The position numbers and the translations under genes were made by a program. This document shows positions 54,678 to 64,000 of a DNA stretch of 64,000 nt, piece after piece. Origin of the DNA: Liopterus haemorrhoidalis (lineage: Eukaryota > Arthropoda > Insecta > Coleoptera > Dytiscidae); contig OZ020622.1 of assembly GCA_963971575.1 (NCBI GenBank), positions 11,446,279-11,510,278 of the forward strand, given 5' to 3'. The notes under the pieces were generated by a model. That model was not told the origin of the DNA. It made no database searches and was given only the letters and a program-made list of their open reading frames with translations. The stretch's first letter is position 1. The number at the start of each line of letters is the position of its first letter.

Positions 54678-55307
54678 GCTGCGTCCAGAGCTTATATACA
54701 GAAAGCCGGCACCGGCTTTACTGGCAACAAGCGCTGATCTGCCGCAGTATCTGTCCATGTTTTTAAATATAACCGTACACGCTGTGTACTGGTCGGTGTC
54801 GGCTACCCGCTTACCGAAACGTTTAAGAAATTTAAGCAGCTTGTTATCAGCGCCGAAACAAAAAAATATTTAAAAAATCTTGAATCATCTTCTTTTAATT
54901 GAAGAAAAATGTGGTGGTATTACCCATATTTACGTCTCTCTTGGTTTATTGCATACCTTTTCTTTTTGGTTCCATTTTTAAATATAGTGATTCTGTTAAA
55001 AACAACTCATCCAAAGATGAATCAGAACTCGCCATTTTCACTTATTTCAACAAATAATTGTGCCAATATACGAAAGAGTAGCTATACACTTTCAAAACTA
55101 GCGTTCGCTCTATGCTAGGCCATTATAATTAAAAAATGTACGATAAATAAGAAAAAATAAATAAAAACTTCAATATATTGGTTATGTCATCTATCAGTGT
55201 CACATGCAATATCACCGTCTAGCGTGTGCTCAACCAGTAACCCAGTAGGCTTGTTTTCGGTACCGATTGTCAGCGCTGATTTACCAGCTTTCTGTATGTT
55301 CCCGGCT
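54678..55307. mobile_element. MITE next to TTAA, CAGAAAGC ends
   Basis: Left part GCGTCCAGAGCTTATATACA then GAAAGCCGG; right inverse AACATACAGAAAGCTGGTAA; both sides contain CAGCGCTGA/AAGCGCTGATC. TTAA stands at 54674-54677 and 55308-55311. The ends partly resemble those of the X element (GC-GC-TCCAGAGC), suggesting a shared transposase. Interior frame at 54909-55118 has no known motif. Confidence 0.55.
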
Positions 55308-55311
55308 TTAA

Positions 55312-55550
55312 ATTTGTAGACTGTTCACTGTGCGTTGTGGATAAGTTTAGTAGTTAGTTTTAACGTTCAAGGCAGCGTTTACAGCTATGGAAATTAGTGA
55401 GTTACGAGTAGTGCGACATCAATGTGTCTTTCAACCAACTACTGCGGTTTCCTAAAATGTTTATTATCTATTATCGTTTTCCTAATACTACTGTCCTAGA
55501 TTATTACTAACTAAACCTAACCTAATTACCTAAATTGATCATATTTAGAG
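55312..55550 (-). repeat. X-family right part, inverted
   Basis: Reverse complement of the right half of the X element: core at 55452-55525, then GACACATTGATGTCGCACTA-like and GCTGTAAACGCTGCCTTGAA-like blocks. It stops at AATTTAAA, directly against the neighbouring MITE. Confidence 0.7.
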
Positions 55551-56364
55551 TCCATTTACGATAACAATCAGATGACGTCACTGTTGAAAAATTTCCCTTG
55601 TTGCAACTTCTCTAATTGTCAAAAAAGTTATATAGAACTACTTCTAAAAAGAGGTTGAAAACCTATATTTCCTATGGACGAATGAAATTAATGTGAATTA
55701 CCATGTTGAGCAGTTCTTTCCAACCGATTGTATGTAACTAATAGCTAGTGACAACTTAAGAAAATTATATCACATTTAATTCCGCTTAAATGTTATTAAC
55801 TAGCCTATACACAGACCTTCGTCTTGCGAAAAACGACAAACATTCCCATCTTTGAAAACCCAGGTTTCATATATAAATATAAATTTGTAGATTCCTTCCT
55901 ATTTTAGTTACATGTATTCTTTAAGAAATTTTATTCTTTTCAGAACGATTTGGAGAAGATCCAATAGGCCATGTCTTAGGTCTTCCTTTTTATATTTAAA
56001 CCCAGTATTTCTTGAAATCTTCCATACGGAAGTCACGTAAGTTCATGTAATTTAATATTACATTCTCGTTAATAAACATGCTCGCCTAAAAGAAATGTAT
56101 TTATTAGTGGCTACATAAAGATTTTCAGTGTCAATACGTAAAGATTGAATACATCTCATAAATAACGCACCCAACTGTTGTAAAATTATCTAATTCTACC
56201 ACAGATTTAGTATGTGTCCGTTTAATTTTCGAGCTACTGACCACTTCACCTCTAGATTGATGTACAGCATTTTTGTGGAAAGTAATTTTTATTGTATTTC
56301 ATAAATTAACATTTTTTTATGTTTTATAAACTTGCACATAAAATAATTCTGAGGACCGGTACAA
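55551..56364. other. unassigned sequence
   Basis: No recognised feature. Confidence 0.45.
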
Positions 56365-56417
56365 AATCTCGAGGACCGACAAAAAAATCACGCGGACCCG
56401 TGGTTGGGAAACACTGT
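56365..56417. mobile_element. solitary hAT-type right end
   Basis: GGACCCGTGGTTGGGAAACA followed by CTG is the inverse of a CAGTGTTTCCCAACC-type hAT terminus. No left end or duplication was found in the window, so the element is truncated. Confidence 0.5.
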
Positions 56418-56632
56418 TCTAGTGTGTTTAAAAACTATTATTTAAAAACTTCTCCATGGTTATTAACAGAAACCAGTGGCGAAGGGAAACCTCCGCTAGA
56501 CTTGGCCTCCCAAAAATAAAATAAAAAAAAATTTAATTTAATTTTTTTTTTTTTTAATGTTTAGTTAATACATCAAATTATGTTCTATACAAATTTTTGT
56601 CCAAGGCTTGGTTTACTTGTTACGAATTAATT

Positions 56633-57140
56633 ATCATGACCATGGAAACGTTACATATAAATATGAAAAAATTGAGACTTGGAAAAATTTTAAATAATTT
56701 TACAAAAAAATTTCAAAATTTTTCGTTTTATCAAAAAACGTCTCAAATAAAAGTTATTAGTTATTGAATTTATAGTAACTTTTGTTAAATAAATTTTTTC
56801 GAAATATTTTTCCGTTGCTAAATATTCGCAAAAATCTTAAAATCGACACGAGTAAATTCCAATTTCTATTCAAACGATCTTTATAAAAAACAATAGGGTT
56901 CTTTCCATTAATAGGAGAATTTTTTAGTACCAAAACGAATTCTCTAAGTTGAACCGTTCTTGAGTTATCGTGTATACATACAGACACACACACAGACACA
57001 CACACATACGGACGGCACTTCGAAAATAGGTTTTTTGGATTCCCTGGACCATGAAACGTGGCCATCAGTCAAAATCTCGACATCGAAAATTTTCGCGATT
57101 ACAATACTTGCCCGTTATATATTAAGGTCGGACAAGTAAA
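56633..57140 (+). repeat. family 2 body joined to a third microsatellite end
   Basis: 56645-56870 matches family 2 (TGGAAACGTTACATATAA, AACTTTTGTTAAATAAATT, CGACACGAGTAAATTCC). From 56890 the end differs: TAGTACCAAAACGAATTC, a (CACA)n-type run at 56975-57010, then GGTTTTTTGGATTCCCTGG and CGCGATTACAATACTTGC. The minus frame at 57065 again goes from an ATG through the repeat into a short unique segment (SRTVQLREFVLVL), like families 1 and 2. Confidence 0.6.
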
Positions 57141-57953
57141 AAGTATATAATAAAAATTGTTTAAAATAAGAAGACAAATCATTTTTTCATTGCATTTTTT
57201 CAATTAAAAGAGTATACTCCAAGACTAAAATCTCGCTAATTATTGACTTAATCGCAGAAAAATATAGAACAAACACTGTTTATAAGAAAATAATTTTTGT
57301 TGTTGTTTTTGTATAGTTTCTCGATTGATCGAATATTTGGGGAGTTATGGTGGTACTTACTAAAACTAAAATCTTGAAATATCTCATTTATTAATTACTT
57401 TACATCAGGGATGCAGTTCATTTGCTGCTTCCATGGACGACACTGAATTTTAATGTACTAAAAACAGATGATATTGACAAACAAGTATTATTATTATTTT
57501 GTTTTACACTGTAGTAGTATTTATAGTTGTTACAGAAATATATTCATTGTATATTCATTGTTAAAAATCAGGCGACATGGTGCTGTCTTTAAAAAGTAAA
57601 ACAAGTGCTCGCGGTACGAGTTGGCAGATATACCATCAGTCACTTTGAATGTCGTTCGTCTTGCCGCATTAATCTTGTCTGGCAGTAGCAAACATGTATA
57701 TTTCTTCCTTTTATACATACAAAGTATTTGCATCTATTCCAAATATAGTAACTAAATGAATTTTAGTAGTGACGTTCCATGCAAATGCTAGATTTGTCTT
57801 TGAACATCATGCTACTTAAAGACATAGACGTAAACAAGAAAATGTGAGGATTTAAAACCGAATTTCTGCAAAAGTTTCAAGAAAAGTATTGAGTTCAGGG
57901 GCGATTAATGGATATTAGTAATGGCCCCGCAAAGTATTTCTCAATCGTATTTA
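57141..57953. other. unassigned sequence
   Basis: No recognised feature before the mariner terminal repeat. Confidence 0.4.
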
Positions 57954-58826
57954 CGATGGTCGTCTCAAAAGTAAGTTAAACTATTTTTTTTTAATCCATG
58001 TGGTTGGCGGCAAAATTCTGGGAGTCTTAGGGAATTTTCGTCTGGGTGTATTGGCAGCACTGTAAAATTTCAATGCACGTGCGTCGATCGATCCGGCAGT
58101 CAGGCTTCAGCCACTAAGGTAGGGTGACCATTTTCTTAACAAGGCAATGCGGGACGGAGCAAGGTCCTCACCTCCCAAATCCAAGTGAAGAGCAAACAAA
58201 AGGTCCTCACCTCAACAAACAAAATGTTAAAATGCGGGACTTTTGCGGGACGCATCTTAATACGGGACAAAATGTTAGAATGCGGGACGAATGGTCACCC
58301 TACACTAAGGAGACTCCACTTGCTCCTACCGCCGATTGCGAAGTTAGTGGTGATATTCGTTTCTTGACGGCAAAAAATAAAAATGCTACTGACGTGCATG
58401 CTACGGTGTGATCCTTCGAACATCTTCGACAACATTCGAGGTGCAGGAAGTGGAGGGGCGACCGCTTCGTTGTTCATCGTGTAATGTTGTTCTCCCTTCG
58501 ATGAATGATTGGCGCCAACGAGAAACCATTGGCCTTGACATAACGTCTTCATCATAAACACTACACTACTCGCGATGAATTTCAGTAGCATTTTTATTTT
58601 TTGCCGTCAAAAAACGAATAACACCACGAACTTCGCTATCGGCGGTAGGAGCAAGTAGAGTCTCCATAGTGGCTGGAGCCTGACTGCCGGATCGATTGAC
58701 GTACGCGCATTGAAATTTTACAGTGCTGCCACTACACCCAGACGCAAATTCCCTGAGACTCTCAGACTTTTCCCACCAACCACACGGATTAAGAAAATAC
58801 CGTAATTTACTTTTAGACGACCCTCG
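57954..58826. mobile_element. mariner foldback of two inverted 5' ends
   Basis: Both ends start CGA(T/G)GGTCGTCT beside TA (57952-57953, 58827-58828). The left arm (57954-58395, plus strand) and right arm (58826-58400, minus strand) are inverted copies of a mariner 5' region: leader, then ATMETLLAPTADSEV and RFLTAKNKNATEIH. The minus copy goes further: one TAG, CSVYDEDVMSRPMVSRWRQS, FIEGRTTLHDEQRSGRPSTS, NVVEDVRRI, a helix-turn-helix and GRP linker. The catalytic domain and 3' half are gone. The left arm is interrupted by the hAT MITE 58120-58302. Confidence 0.85.
58120..58302. mobile_element. hAT MITE TAGGGTGACCA, second copy
   Basis: TAGGGTGACCA...TGGTCACCCTA, with CACTAAGG duplicated exactly (58112-58119, 58303-58310). 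The opposite arm of the surrounding foldback shows the empty site (CCACTATGGAGACTC). It contains two units of the ~40-bp module and GCGGGAC repeats near the right end. Same family as 7836-8004. Confidence 0.92.
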
Positions 58827-59394
58827 TAGCTCACTCTGCATCCGTTTAAGTGTTTCGGTTAAGTTGCTACCAGTAATGGCTAAAAGTGATTTATCTGCAT
58901 ACAGATTTGCAGTTCACAATCTTTTAGCATATTGATATAGTTTGTCTAACGAAAGATATCTCATCAAGGTCAACTATAAACTGTTTGGTATTAGTTAAAC
59001 CATTAACGGCGGTATATAACACTGTCTGACAGGGATCTATTTTATAAAGATTTTAATTTATGTTGGAAGTTTGAAAGGTTATATACAATACCAAATTATT
59101 AAATGTAACAAAATATTATTAAAATTATTCGGTGTCTTAATATATTACAAATAAAAATGATGAATACCATAAACAATATGAAAACTTCAAACATACAAAA
59201 GCCAGAATTTTACCAAAACAACGCCTATGAAATAGCTAGTTTGGGATTTCGCGGGTAGAGTATAAAATTTAAGCTAGCAACTAAGACATACTTATCAAGA
59301 AATTCTATGAAGAACAGAAAATACTCTAGATTTAAGTATGTCTGTTCTTCTTTCCTCTTACTTTGTTAGATTTCGACTTACATTTAATGTTGTT
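58827..59394. other. unassigned sequence
   Basis: No recognised feature. Confidence 0.4.
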
Positions 59395-59835
59395 TCTTTC
59401 TAACAAATTGTATATATGTGACATATATAAAATCATCATTTGATTTATCTCCGCATATATTCGTCCTTGATGGGAAATCTTTCGCTAAAACTTTATCATT
59501 TAAGAAAATATTGAAAAGCAGAGGCCTGTCACACTTCCCTGAGGAACTCTTAGTTCGTTATAACGAAAAGAACTGAAGGTATAGTTGATTGTGGTCCTCT
59601 GCGTTCTGTCATTCAAGTAATCGCTCAACCAGTCTAAAACTACACCAGTAATTCCATACAACTGCAACGTTTTTATGAGAATCTCTTTATTAATAGTTTC
59701 AAAGGCGCGCTTCAGTTCCAAAAATACAGCGATGATATATTGATTATTGCTCAGAGATTGTTTCCATTTGGTAATGGTAAGTTGTAGTTAAGTCTGACAA
59801 AAAAAACCAGGTCTGAATCCAGATTGGTTACAATC
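59395..59835 (-). pseudogene. LINE RT fragment
   Basis: On the minus strand: QSGFRPGFFCQT, a stop, LQLTITKWKQSLSNNQYIIA (fingers), VFLELKRAFETINKEIL (motif A), YGITGVVLDWLSDYLNDRTQ, ELRVPQGSVTGLCF (motif B), a frameshift, LFNIFLNDK and SNDDFIYV (remnant of motif C, ADD to NDD). Stops and shifts show it is dead. Motif order fits the CR1/Daphne-like group. Confidence 0.78.
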
Positions 59836-60964
59836 CAACCTTGGTTCTAAAGAATGAAACAATATTTAGAGGTTGTAATGACACTCCGTAAATAGAACCT
59901 CGATGTGGCACGCCATGGCAAAAACAGTCATGACGAAACACACGAGTCACGGCTTGCTTGAATTTTTTTTGCAGTCGTGAGCATGCGTGTTTGTGCGTAA
60001 GTGAACATTTCATTGTCGTGAGCAGCGTGATTGTGATCCAAAAATTGCTCAAGCACCCCTCTATAACTTTTGTGCCAATCTTTATAAACGTACATTACCA
60101 GGAATTTATTTTAATTTTAAATAATTGTGTCAAAGCGCTGAAAAAATGTTTTTGGTAAAAAACGGATGTAATATTACCGCCAGCGAGTGTTAAATAATTT
60201 TTGCTATGATCCCAGTTGACACATAATCCAATATTGTTAATTTTTGTTTCCCCCATTATAATAACATTTTACTGTGCGATGCAACTGCCCGTTATATTAT
60301 GCTTTTAAACATTCCCGTTTGGTATAAACTGTTCATTTAGTCCAAAATTTAATTTCGTTGATAATAAAAGTGTTTAATAGACATTAATGAATTATTTCCT
60401 TCTATTTTTATGCAAAACCTGTCCACCTCTTTTGCTCGCTAACCAATCAATCGAACATGTAACTGATTGCCAGTACTTGGGGAGTGTTGTGGTTCTAGAC
60501 CGAAGCACGAGTTAATGCGCAAAGCGATTGGCGTCTTTATTAAACTTATCCATATATGGAGTTCTACGATCTACAGTACCCTCAAGGAAATTACCGGCTT
60601 TGGGGAACTCATGACATCAGTATTTCTGCAGAGCTGTGAAGCTGTGAGAACCCAAACTTCTGAGTTCCACTTGTAACTTATTAAGTAATTTGACTGCATA
60701 GAAGTTCTCGCATTTACAAGAAGTCTCGGAAAGTCCGGTTATAAATTCGACTTGCTTTTGTTTTGTTTCGGTATTTTCGCATGATTTTGAAAACTTCATA
60801 TTTTTTGTCAGCTGTAGATATTTGTGCTTTATTTTGGGTCCGATACCCATACAATCTTTCAACTTTTACTCATTACGGACACGACCATCTTCACACATAT
60901 TTGTGTCAAAATTAAGAAATTGTACATGACCGCAGATGGAAGGGTCATTATATATAAAGAAATA
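59836..60964. other. unassigned sequence
   Basis: No recognised domain. Parts next to the LINE fragments may be degraded LINE sequence. Confidence 0.4.
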
Positions 60965-61191
60965 AAATTATTCCGACAATCAGCTTTTTAGGATGACCGT
61001 GTCATTACTCTGAATGAGCTTCGTTGTATGCTAAAAATTTTGTTAGCTGCTGCCGAATGACCCCATGCTGTTATGCCATATGTCATTTGGGAGTGGAATA
61101 ATGCATAGTATGCAATTCTAAGATTGTCAGTACTTACAATAGATGTCAGGTTTCTTAGCAAATATATTGTATGTATGTATATATATATATA

Positions 61192-61489
61192 GGTATTAAA
61201 TAAAATTCTTATGTCATACTCGTCATAAATTTATTAAAACAATTTTTATCGAGACGTTTCGATTGGGTCCTATACTGTCCTATACTGGACCGTATAGGAC
61301 AGACCGTTCGGCTAGACTATGATTAACCGTTCCTGTCCGTTCAACTCATTTTAATGTGGAAATACATTATTTTATACATCTGACAATAATATTGGACTGA
61401 GGATGATTGGATTACCAATCGAAACGTCTCGATAAAAATTGTTTTAATAAATTTATGACGAGTATGACATAAGAATTTTATTTAATACC
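61192..61489. repeat. 75-bp perfect inverted repeat, Penelope-type ends
   Basis: 61192-61266 and 61415-61489 are exact inverse copies (GGTATTAAATAAAATTC ... CGATTGG). The 148-bp centre contains further small inverted parts (GTCCTATACTG, ACCGTATAGGAC). No mismatch in 75 bp in a region of decayed elements points to recent formation or gene conversion. Confidence 0.95.
61397..61430 (+). ncRNA. hammerhead-like motif, second example
   Basis: Order: CTGAGGA (fits CUGANGA), T, GATTGG, ATTA, CCAATC, GAAA, CGTC. Stem II is a perfect 6-bp hairpin. As at 4549-4592 there is one extra U before stem II, and a self-complementary ACGT follows GAAA. Stem I pairing is weak here. The left arm of the inverted repeat lacks the CTGAGGA half. 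Confidence 0.4.
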
Positions 61490-61519
61490 CATATTAATTC
61501 CGTCAAGAACTTTCTTTCG

Positions 61520-61555
<36 letters not shown>

Positions 61556-61557
61556 CC

Positions 61558-61896
61558 AAAAATCATTTTCTCATTTCTTTCTTCTTGCTCCAATATCCGT
61601 TTCCTTTTTCCTATTCTCATTCTGGTTTCCCTCTCCGATCTCCTTCCTTCTTGCTTCCAGTTCTCTCGCCCATCTTTAATTTATTTCATTTCATTCTCTC
61701 CCTTCCAACCATTTATTCACCCCTCCTCCTATCTCCTTTCCTTTCTCCCCATTTCCAGGTAACCTCATCCCCATTCCTTTCTTCTTTCCATTTCTCCCCT
61801 TCTGCTTCCCACCGGGTCTCTTCCTTCCTTCCTTTACCGCGTCCTGTTATCCTTCCCCAATCTCAATCCTTCTTGCCTCTAATTCCTTCGCCGACA
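61558..61896 (+). repeat. pyrimidine-rich tract
   Basis: 340 bp almost entirely C and T with few purines, ending just before the poly-A tail. The long open frame over it reflects base composition and is not a gene. It could adopt triplex or other non-B structure. Confidence 0.85.
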
Positions 61897-62285
61897 AAAA
61901 AAAAAAAAAAAAAAACTTAGCAAATATATTGCAGAACACAATTGGTTTGCTAGGACACGAACTTGCTGCTCCCAAGTGAGTTTGGATCAATTAGTAACCT
62001 CAGTAGGTTCACTGGTTCCAGATTATCAAAATTGTTTGCTTTTAGTGTTAAAATAATTTGTTGGGTCTTGTTGAGGTTTAAGGAGAGTCGATTGGTGTCG
62101 AACCAGTACTTAACTCTTTGCATTGCGATATTATTAAGAGTGATAACATCAACAAGTGATGACGATCTTGCAGTTAATGTTGTCTCATCGGAGTATAAAG
62201 TACTGGTTCAACCAATGTACGAAGGGAAGTTATTCACATAAATCAAGAAGAGGAGAGGGACGCGGATTGATCCTTGCGGTATATA

Positions 62286-63130
62286 AATTGGAATATATCT
62301 GGCGTCAATCAACACTGTTAGAGATTAATGCATGGAACTCTCTAAATGAAGGCAATGGACTCTATAGTAACAACACTGACTTAAAATCAACGGCAGGTAG
62401 ACGAGTTACATAAAAAAAATATATAGATAGTGTGACCCAAACACTTTTTGGGTATAGATATATCTAAGGACCATTGGCACATTGGGTTTACTGGCAGGTT
62501 GTGGCAGTGACTGTTGTCGACAGCTTATGCTCTTTTAGATGTCGTAAGAAATCATCCGATTATTTTTACACAAAATTCAGAATCCTTCTTCAAAATTTGT
62601 TGTATGTCAATCATTTTTACAAAAATGAGAACTATGTTGTAAGTTTAAATGTATTTTGCGCTTTTTTTTTCTGTAAGAAAGTAAGAATCGTATGTATTAT
62701 TATTATTTTCAAGCTGGTATTTGTTGAACAGCTGAAGGCAATAGAAATAACTGTATGTGAGAAAATTCAACTTTCCTCGGTTTCAAAAGTGAATATGAAA
62801 ATATCTCGTTGATTTCAATCGTATAAATAGATTTTCCAATGGAAACTGTTATTGGCTACAGGCAAAACGAACTGTATCTAATATTATATATTTTCGATTT
62901 GCCGCAACTTTCACCACAATTTTTTTATAGAATTGTTTTAGACAGACTAAAAATAAGAACAACAAAAAAAACTTTCCAGTTTTTAGAATATCAGATTAAA
63001 TTAAAAAAGATAGAAAAGAAAGCAACGTAGTAATAAAGTTCGTTCACAATAACTATAAAATGGTACAGTTATACTTGAATTTAGTTGTCAATGGTAGAAT
63101 GTAATATAACTAACATGCAATCATTAATAA
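62286..63130. other. unassigned sequence
   Basis: The part nearest 62286 may be LINE-derived; the rest, up to the Penelope-like RT, has no recognised motif. Open frames at 62474-62812 and 62839-63030 show no family signature. Confidence 0.4.
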
Positions 63131-64000
63131 GTGGGGTCCCCCTTAAGCCCTTCGTTCAGAGAAATATATATGGATTATTTTGAAAAAATCTTATTTTCCC
63201 AAAATAAATTTAAACTCATGCATTATTATAGGTATGTAGGTGACATAATTATCTGTTGGCTAGGCACAGATAGACAATTTGAGCAATTTTTCAATATCTG
63301 CAATTCCATCAATAAAAACATTTAATAATTTCTTAAACTACCTGGATGTAACTATTTCTAAATTTCAAAACCAACACAAATTTAAAATGTACAGAAAACC
63401 CACTCATACAGACACTATCATTCACAACTCAATTCACCCAAAATCACATAAATTAGCAGCCTTCCATAGTATGATTTATCGTTTAGTAACTGTCCCTTAA
63501 ACGCATTAGATTTCAACAATGAAATTTCCATAATAAAGACCATAGCAGTAAACAATGGTCACAATCCTCAATTAATTGACACACTTTTAGCAAAAAAAAA
63601 AACAAACTCAAACAATTAGCCCTTAACAAAATATATCCTAAAATTAACGAATCTAATCCTATCCAATACGCCTTACTTGGGGTCTATCAGTAACAAATTA
63701 GCTAGCAAAATAAACTCTAACAACGTCAAAGTTTCATTTAGAACTATTAACAGTATTAAAAAATCTTTAGTAACTAACAAACATAAAACAAACATATTGG
63801 ACAAGAGTGGCGTTTAATTTTATCATGCGACAAGTGTGACTCCGCTTATTGTGGCCAAACAGGAAGATCTTTTGCCATCTGGATTGAAGAACACAGAACC
63901 TCCTGGAAGAAACAAAAAAACGAATCCACATTCGCTGTACATCTCAATTTAGAAAAACATTTTTCAACTTTCAAGCCAGATGTTATTCATTGACAACCAA
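63131..64000 (+). pseudogene. Penelope-like element, RT and GIY-YIG regions
   Basis: Frame from 63131: GSPLSPSFREIYMDYFEK, then HYYRYVGDIIICW (catalytic YVDD changed to YVGD). After a shift near 63320: FLNYLDVTISKFQNQ and MYRKPTHTDTIIHNS, the motif order of Penelope-like RTs (MGSPLSP...YVDDIF...YRKPTHTD). A linker with shifts leads to DKSGV, stop, LSCDKCDSAYCGQTGRSFAI and EEHRTSWKK with FAVHL, which fits the C-terminal GIY-YIG endonuclease. The element runs off the window. The catalytic Asp change, stops and shifts make it inactive. Confidence 0.88.

Larger units (their letters stand above)
61170..61915 (+). mobile_element. poly-A-tailed insertion with 16-bp target duplication
   Basis: Flanked by exact copies of CTTAGCAAATATATTG (61154-61169, 61916-61931) and ending in ~20 A, the signature of target-primed reverse transcription. 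Its content is unusual: TATG/TA repeats, a 75-bp perfect inverted repeat with a Penelope-type end, an (AT)n run and a 340-bp pyrimidine tract. No open frame of known family. Confidence 0.85.
60965..62285 (-). pseudogene. LINE RT fragment split by an insertion
   Basis: Minus strand, 62285-61932: PQGSIRVPLLFLIYVNNF (motif B), YSDETTLTA (degraded YADD), VKYWFDTNRLSLNLNKTQQI, WEQQVRVLANQLCSAIYLL. After the 746-bp insertion, 61153-60965 continues RNLTSIVSTDNLRIAYYALF, HSQMTYGITAWGHSAAANKI and FSIQR. Removing the insertion and one 16-bp copy joins AIYLL to RNLTS in frame. It belongs with the LINE at 12597-13735 (similar YGLIIWGHSPAAKRIFSLQR). Confidence 0.82.

Noticed and set aside
61585..61920. 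111-codon plus-strand open frame rich in Ser, Pro and Phe
   Set aside because: It lies entirely in a C/T-rich tract where stops are rare; no domain, and it ends in the poly-A tail of an insertion.
62474..62812. 112-codon open frame as a possible gene
   Set aside because: No known domain, low-complexity hydrophobic stretches, and no homologous copy in the window to support it.

Overview
The window looks like insect (arthropod) nuclear DNA from a transposon-rich, gene-poor region. It is strongly AT-rich and carries several mariner lineages, a Tc1-like element, many hAT-type MITEs, LINE fragments of at least four kinds, a Penelope-like element, a tRNA-derived SINE and AT-rich satellite arrays. 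I found no convincing host gene: every open frame with a recognisable family is a transposase or reverse-transcriptase remnant, and nearly all are broken by stops, frameshifts or deletions. The species cannot be named from the sequence.

Layout. 0-6.5 kb: a repeat with a CAGA microsatellite interrupted by a Harbinger-like MITE, then hAT MITEs, fragments of a LINE with a restriction-like endonuclease, a Penelope-type hammerhead-like motif and an RTE-like LINE. 7.7-9 kb: two fused mariner remnants, one carrying a hAT MITE. 10.7-13.7 kb: three LINE remnants side by side. 14.6-18.6 kb: a diverged relative of the CAGA repeat, a LINE RNase H fragment and a 13-unit satellite with higher-order structure. 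18.6-26.1 kb: CAGA/CCGA microsatellite elements, a SINE and a second, related tandem array between direct repeats. 26.4-28.1 kb: a 1.66-kb hAT element with an exact 8-bp target duplication. 28.6-33.6 kb: MITE, mariner deletion derivative, hAT pseudogene, mariner and LINE fragments. 35.4-39.5 kb: two opposed ~1-kb elements with tRNA-like segments around a rearranged mariner. 40-49.7 kb: four more Tc1/mariner remnants, hAT MITEs and a Jockey-like LINE. 50.6-51.8 kb: a hAT element with a TAA-flanked MITE inside its transposase. 52-58.8 kb: MITEs and a mariner made of two inverted 5' ends. 59.4-62.3 kb: LINE remnants, one split by a 746-bp insertion with a 16-bp target duplication. 63.1 kb to the end: a decayed Penelope-like element with RT and GIY-YIG-like regions.

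The elements do not form a pathway; what connects them is nesting. Ten insertions can be read against an empty site, a restored reading frame or an exact target duplication. The most unusual signal is a ~40-bp module (AAGGTCCTCACCTCCC and flanks) found in seven hAT-like MITEs that otherwise have different terminal repeats. Next are the higher-order satellite and its relationship to two other loci, an in-phase ATG-to-stop frame through microsatellites of different length in four copies of one repeat, and hammerhead-like motifs at Penelope-type ends.
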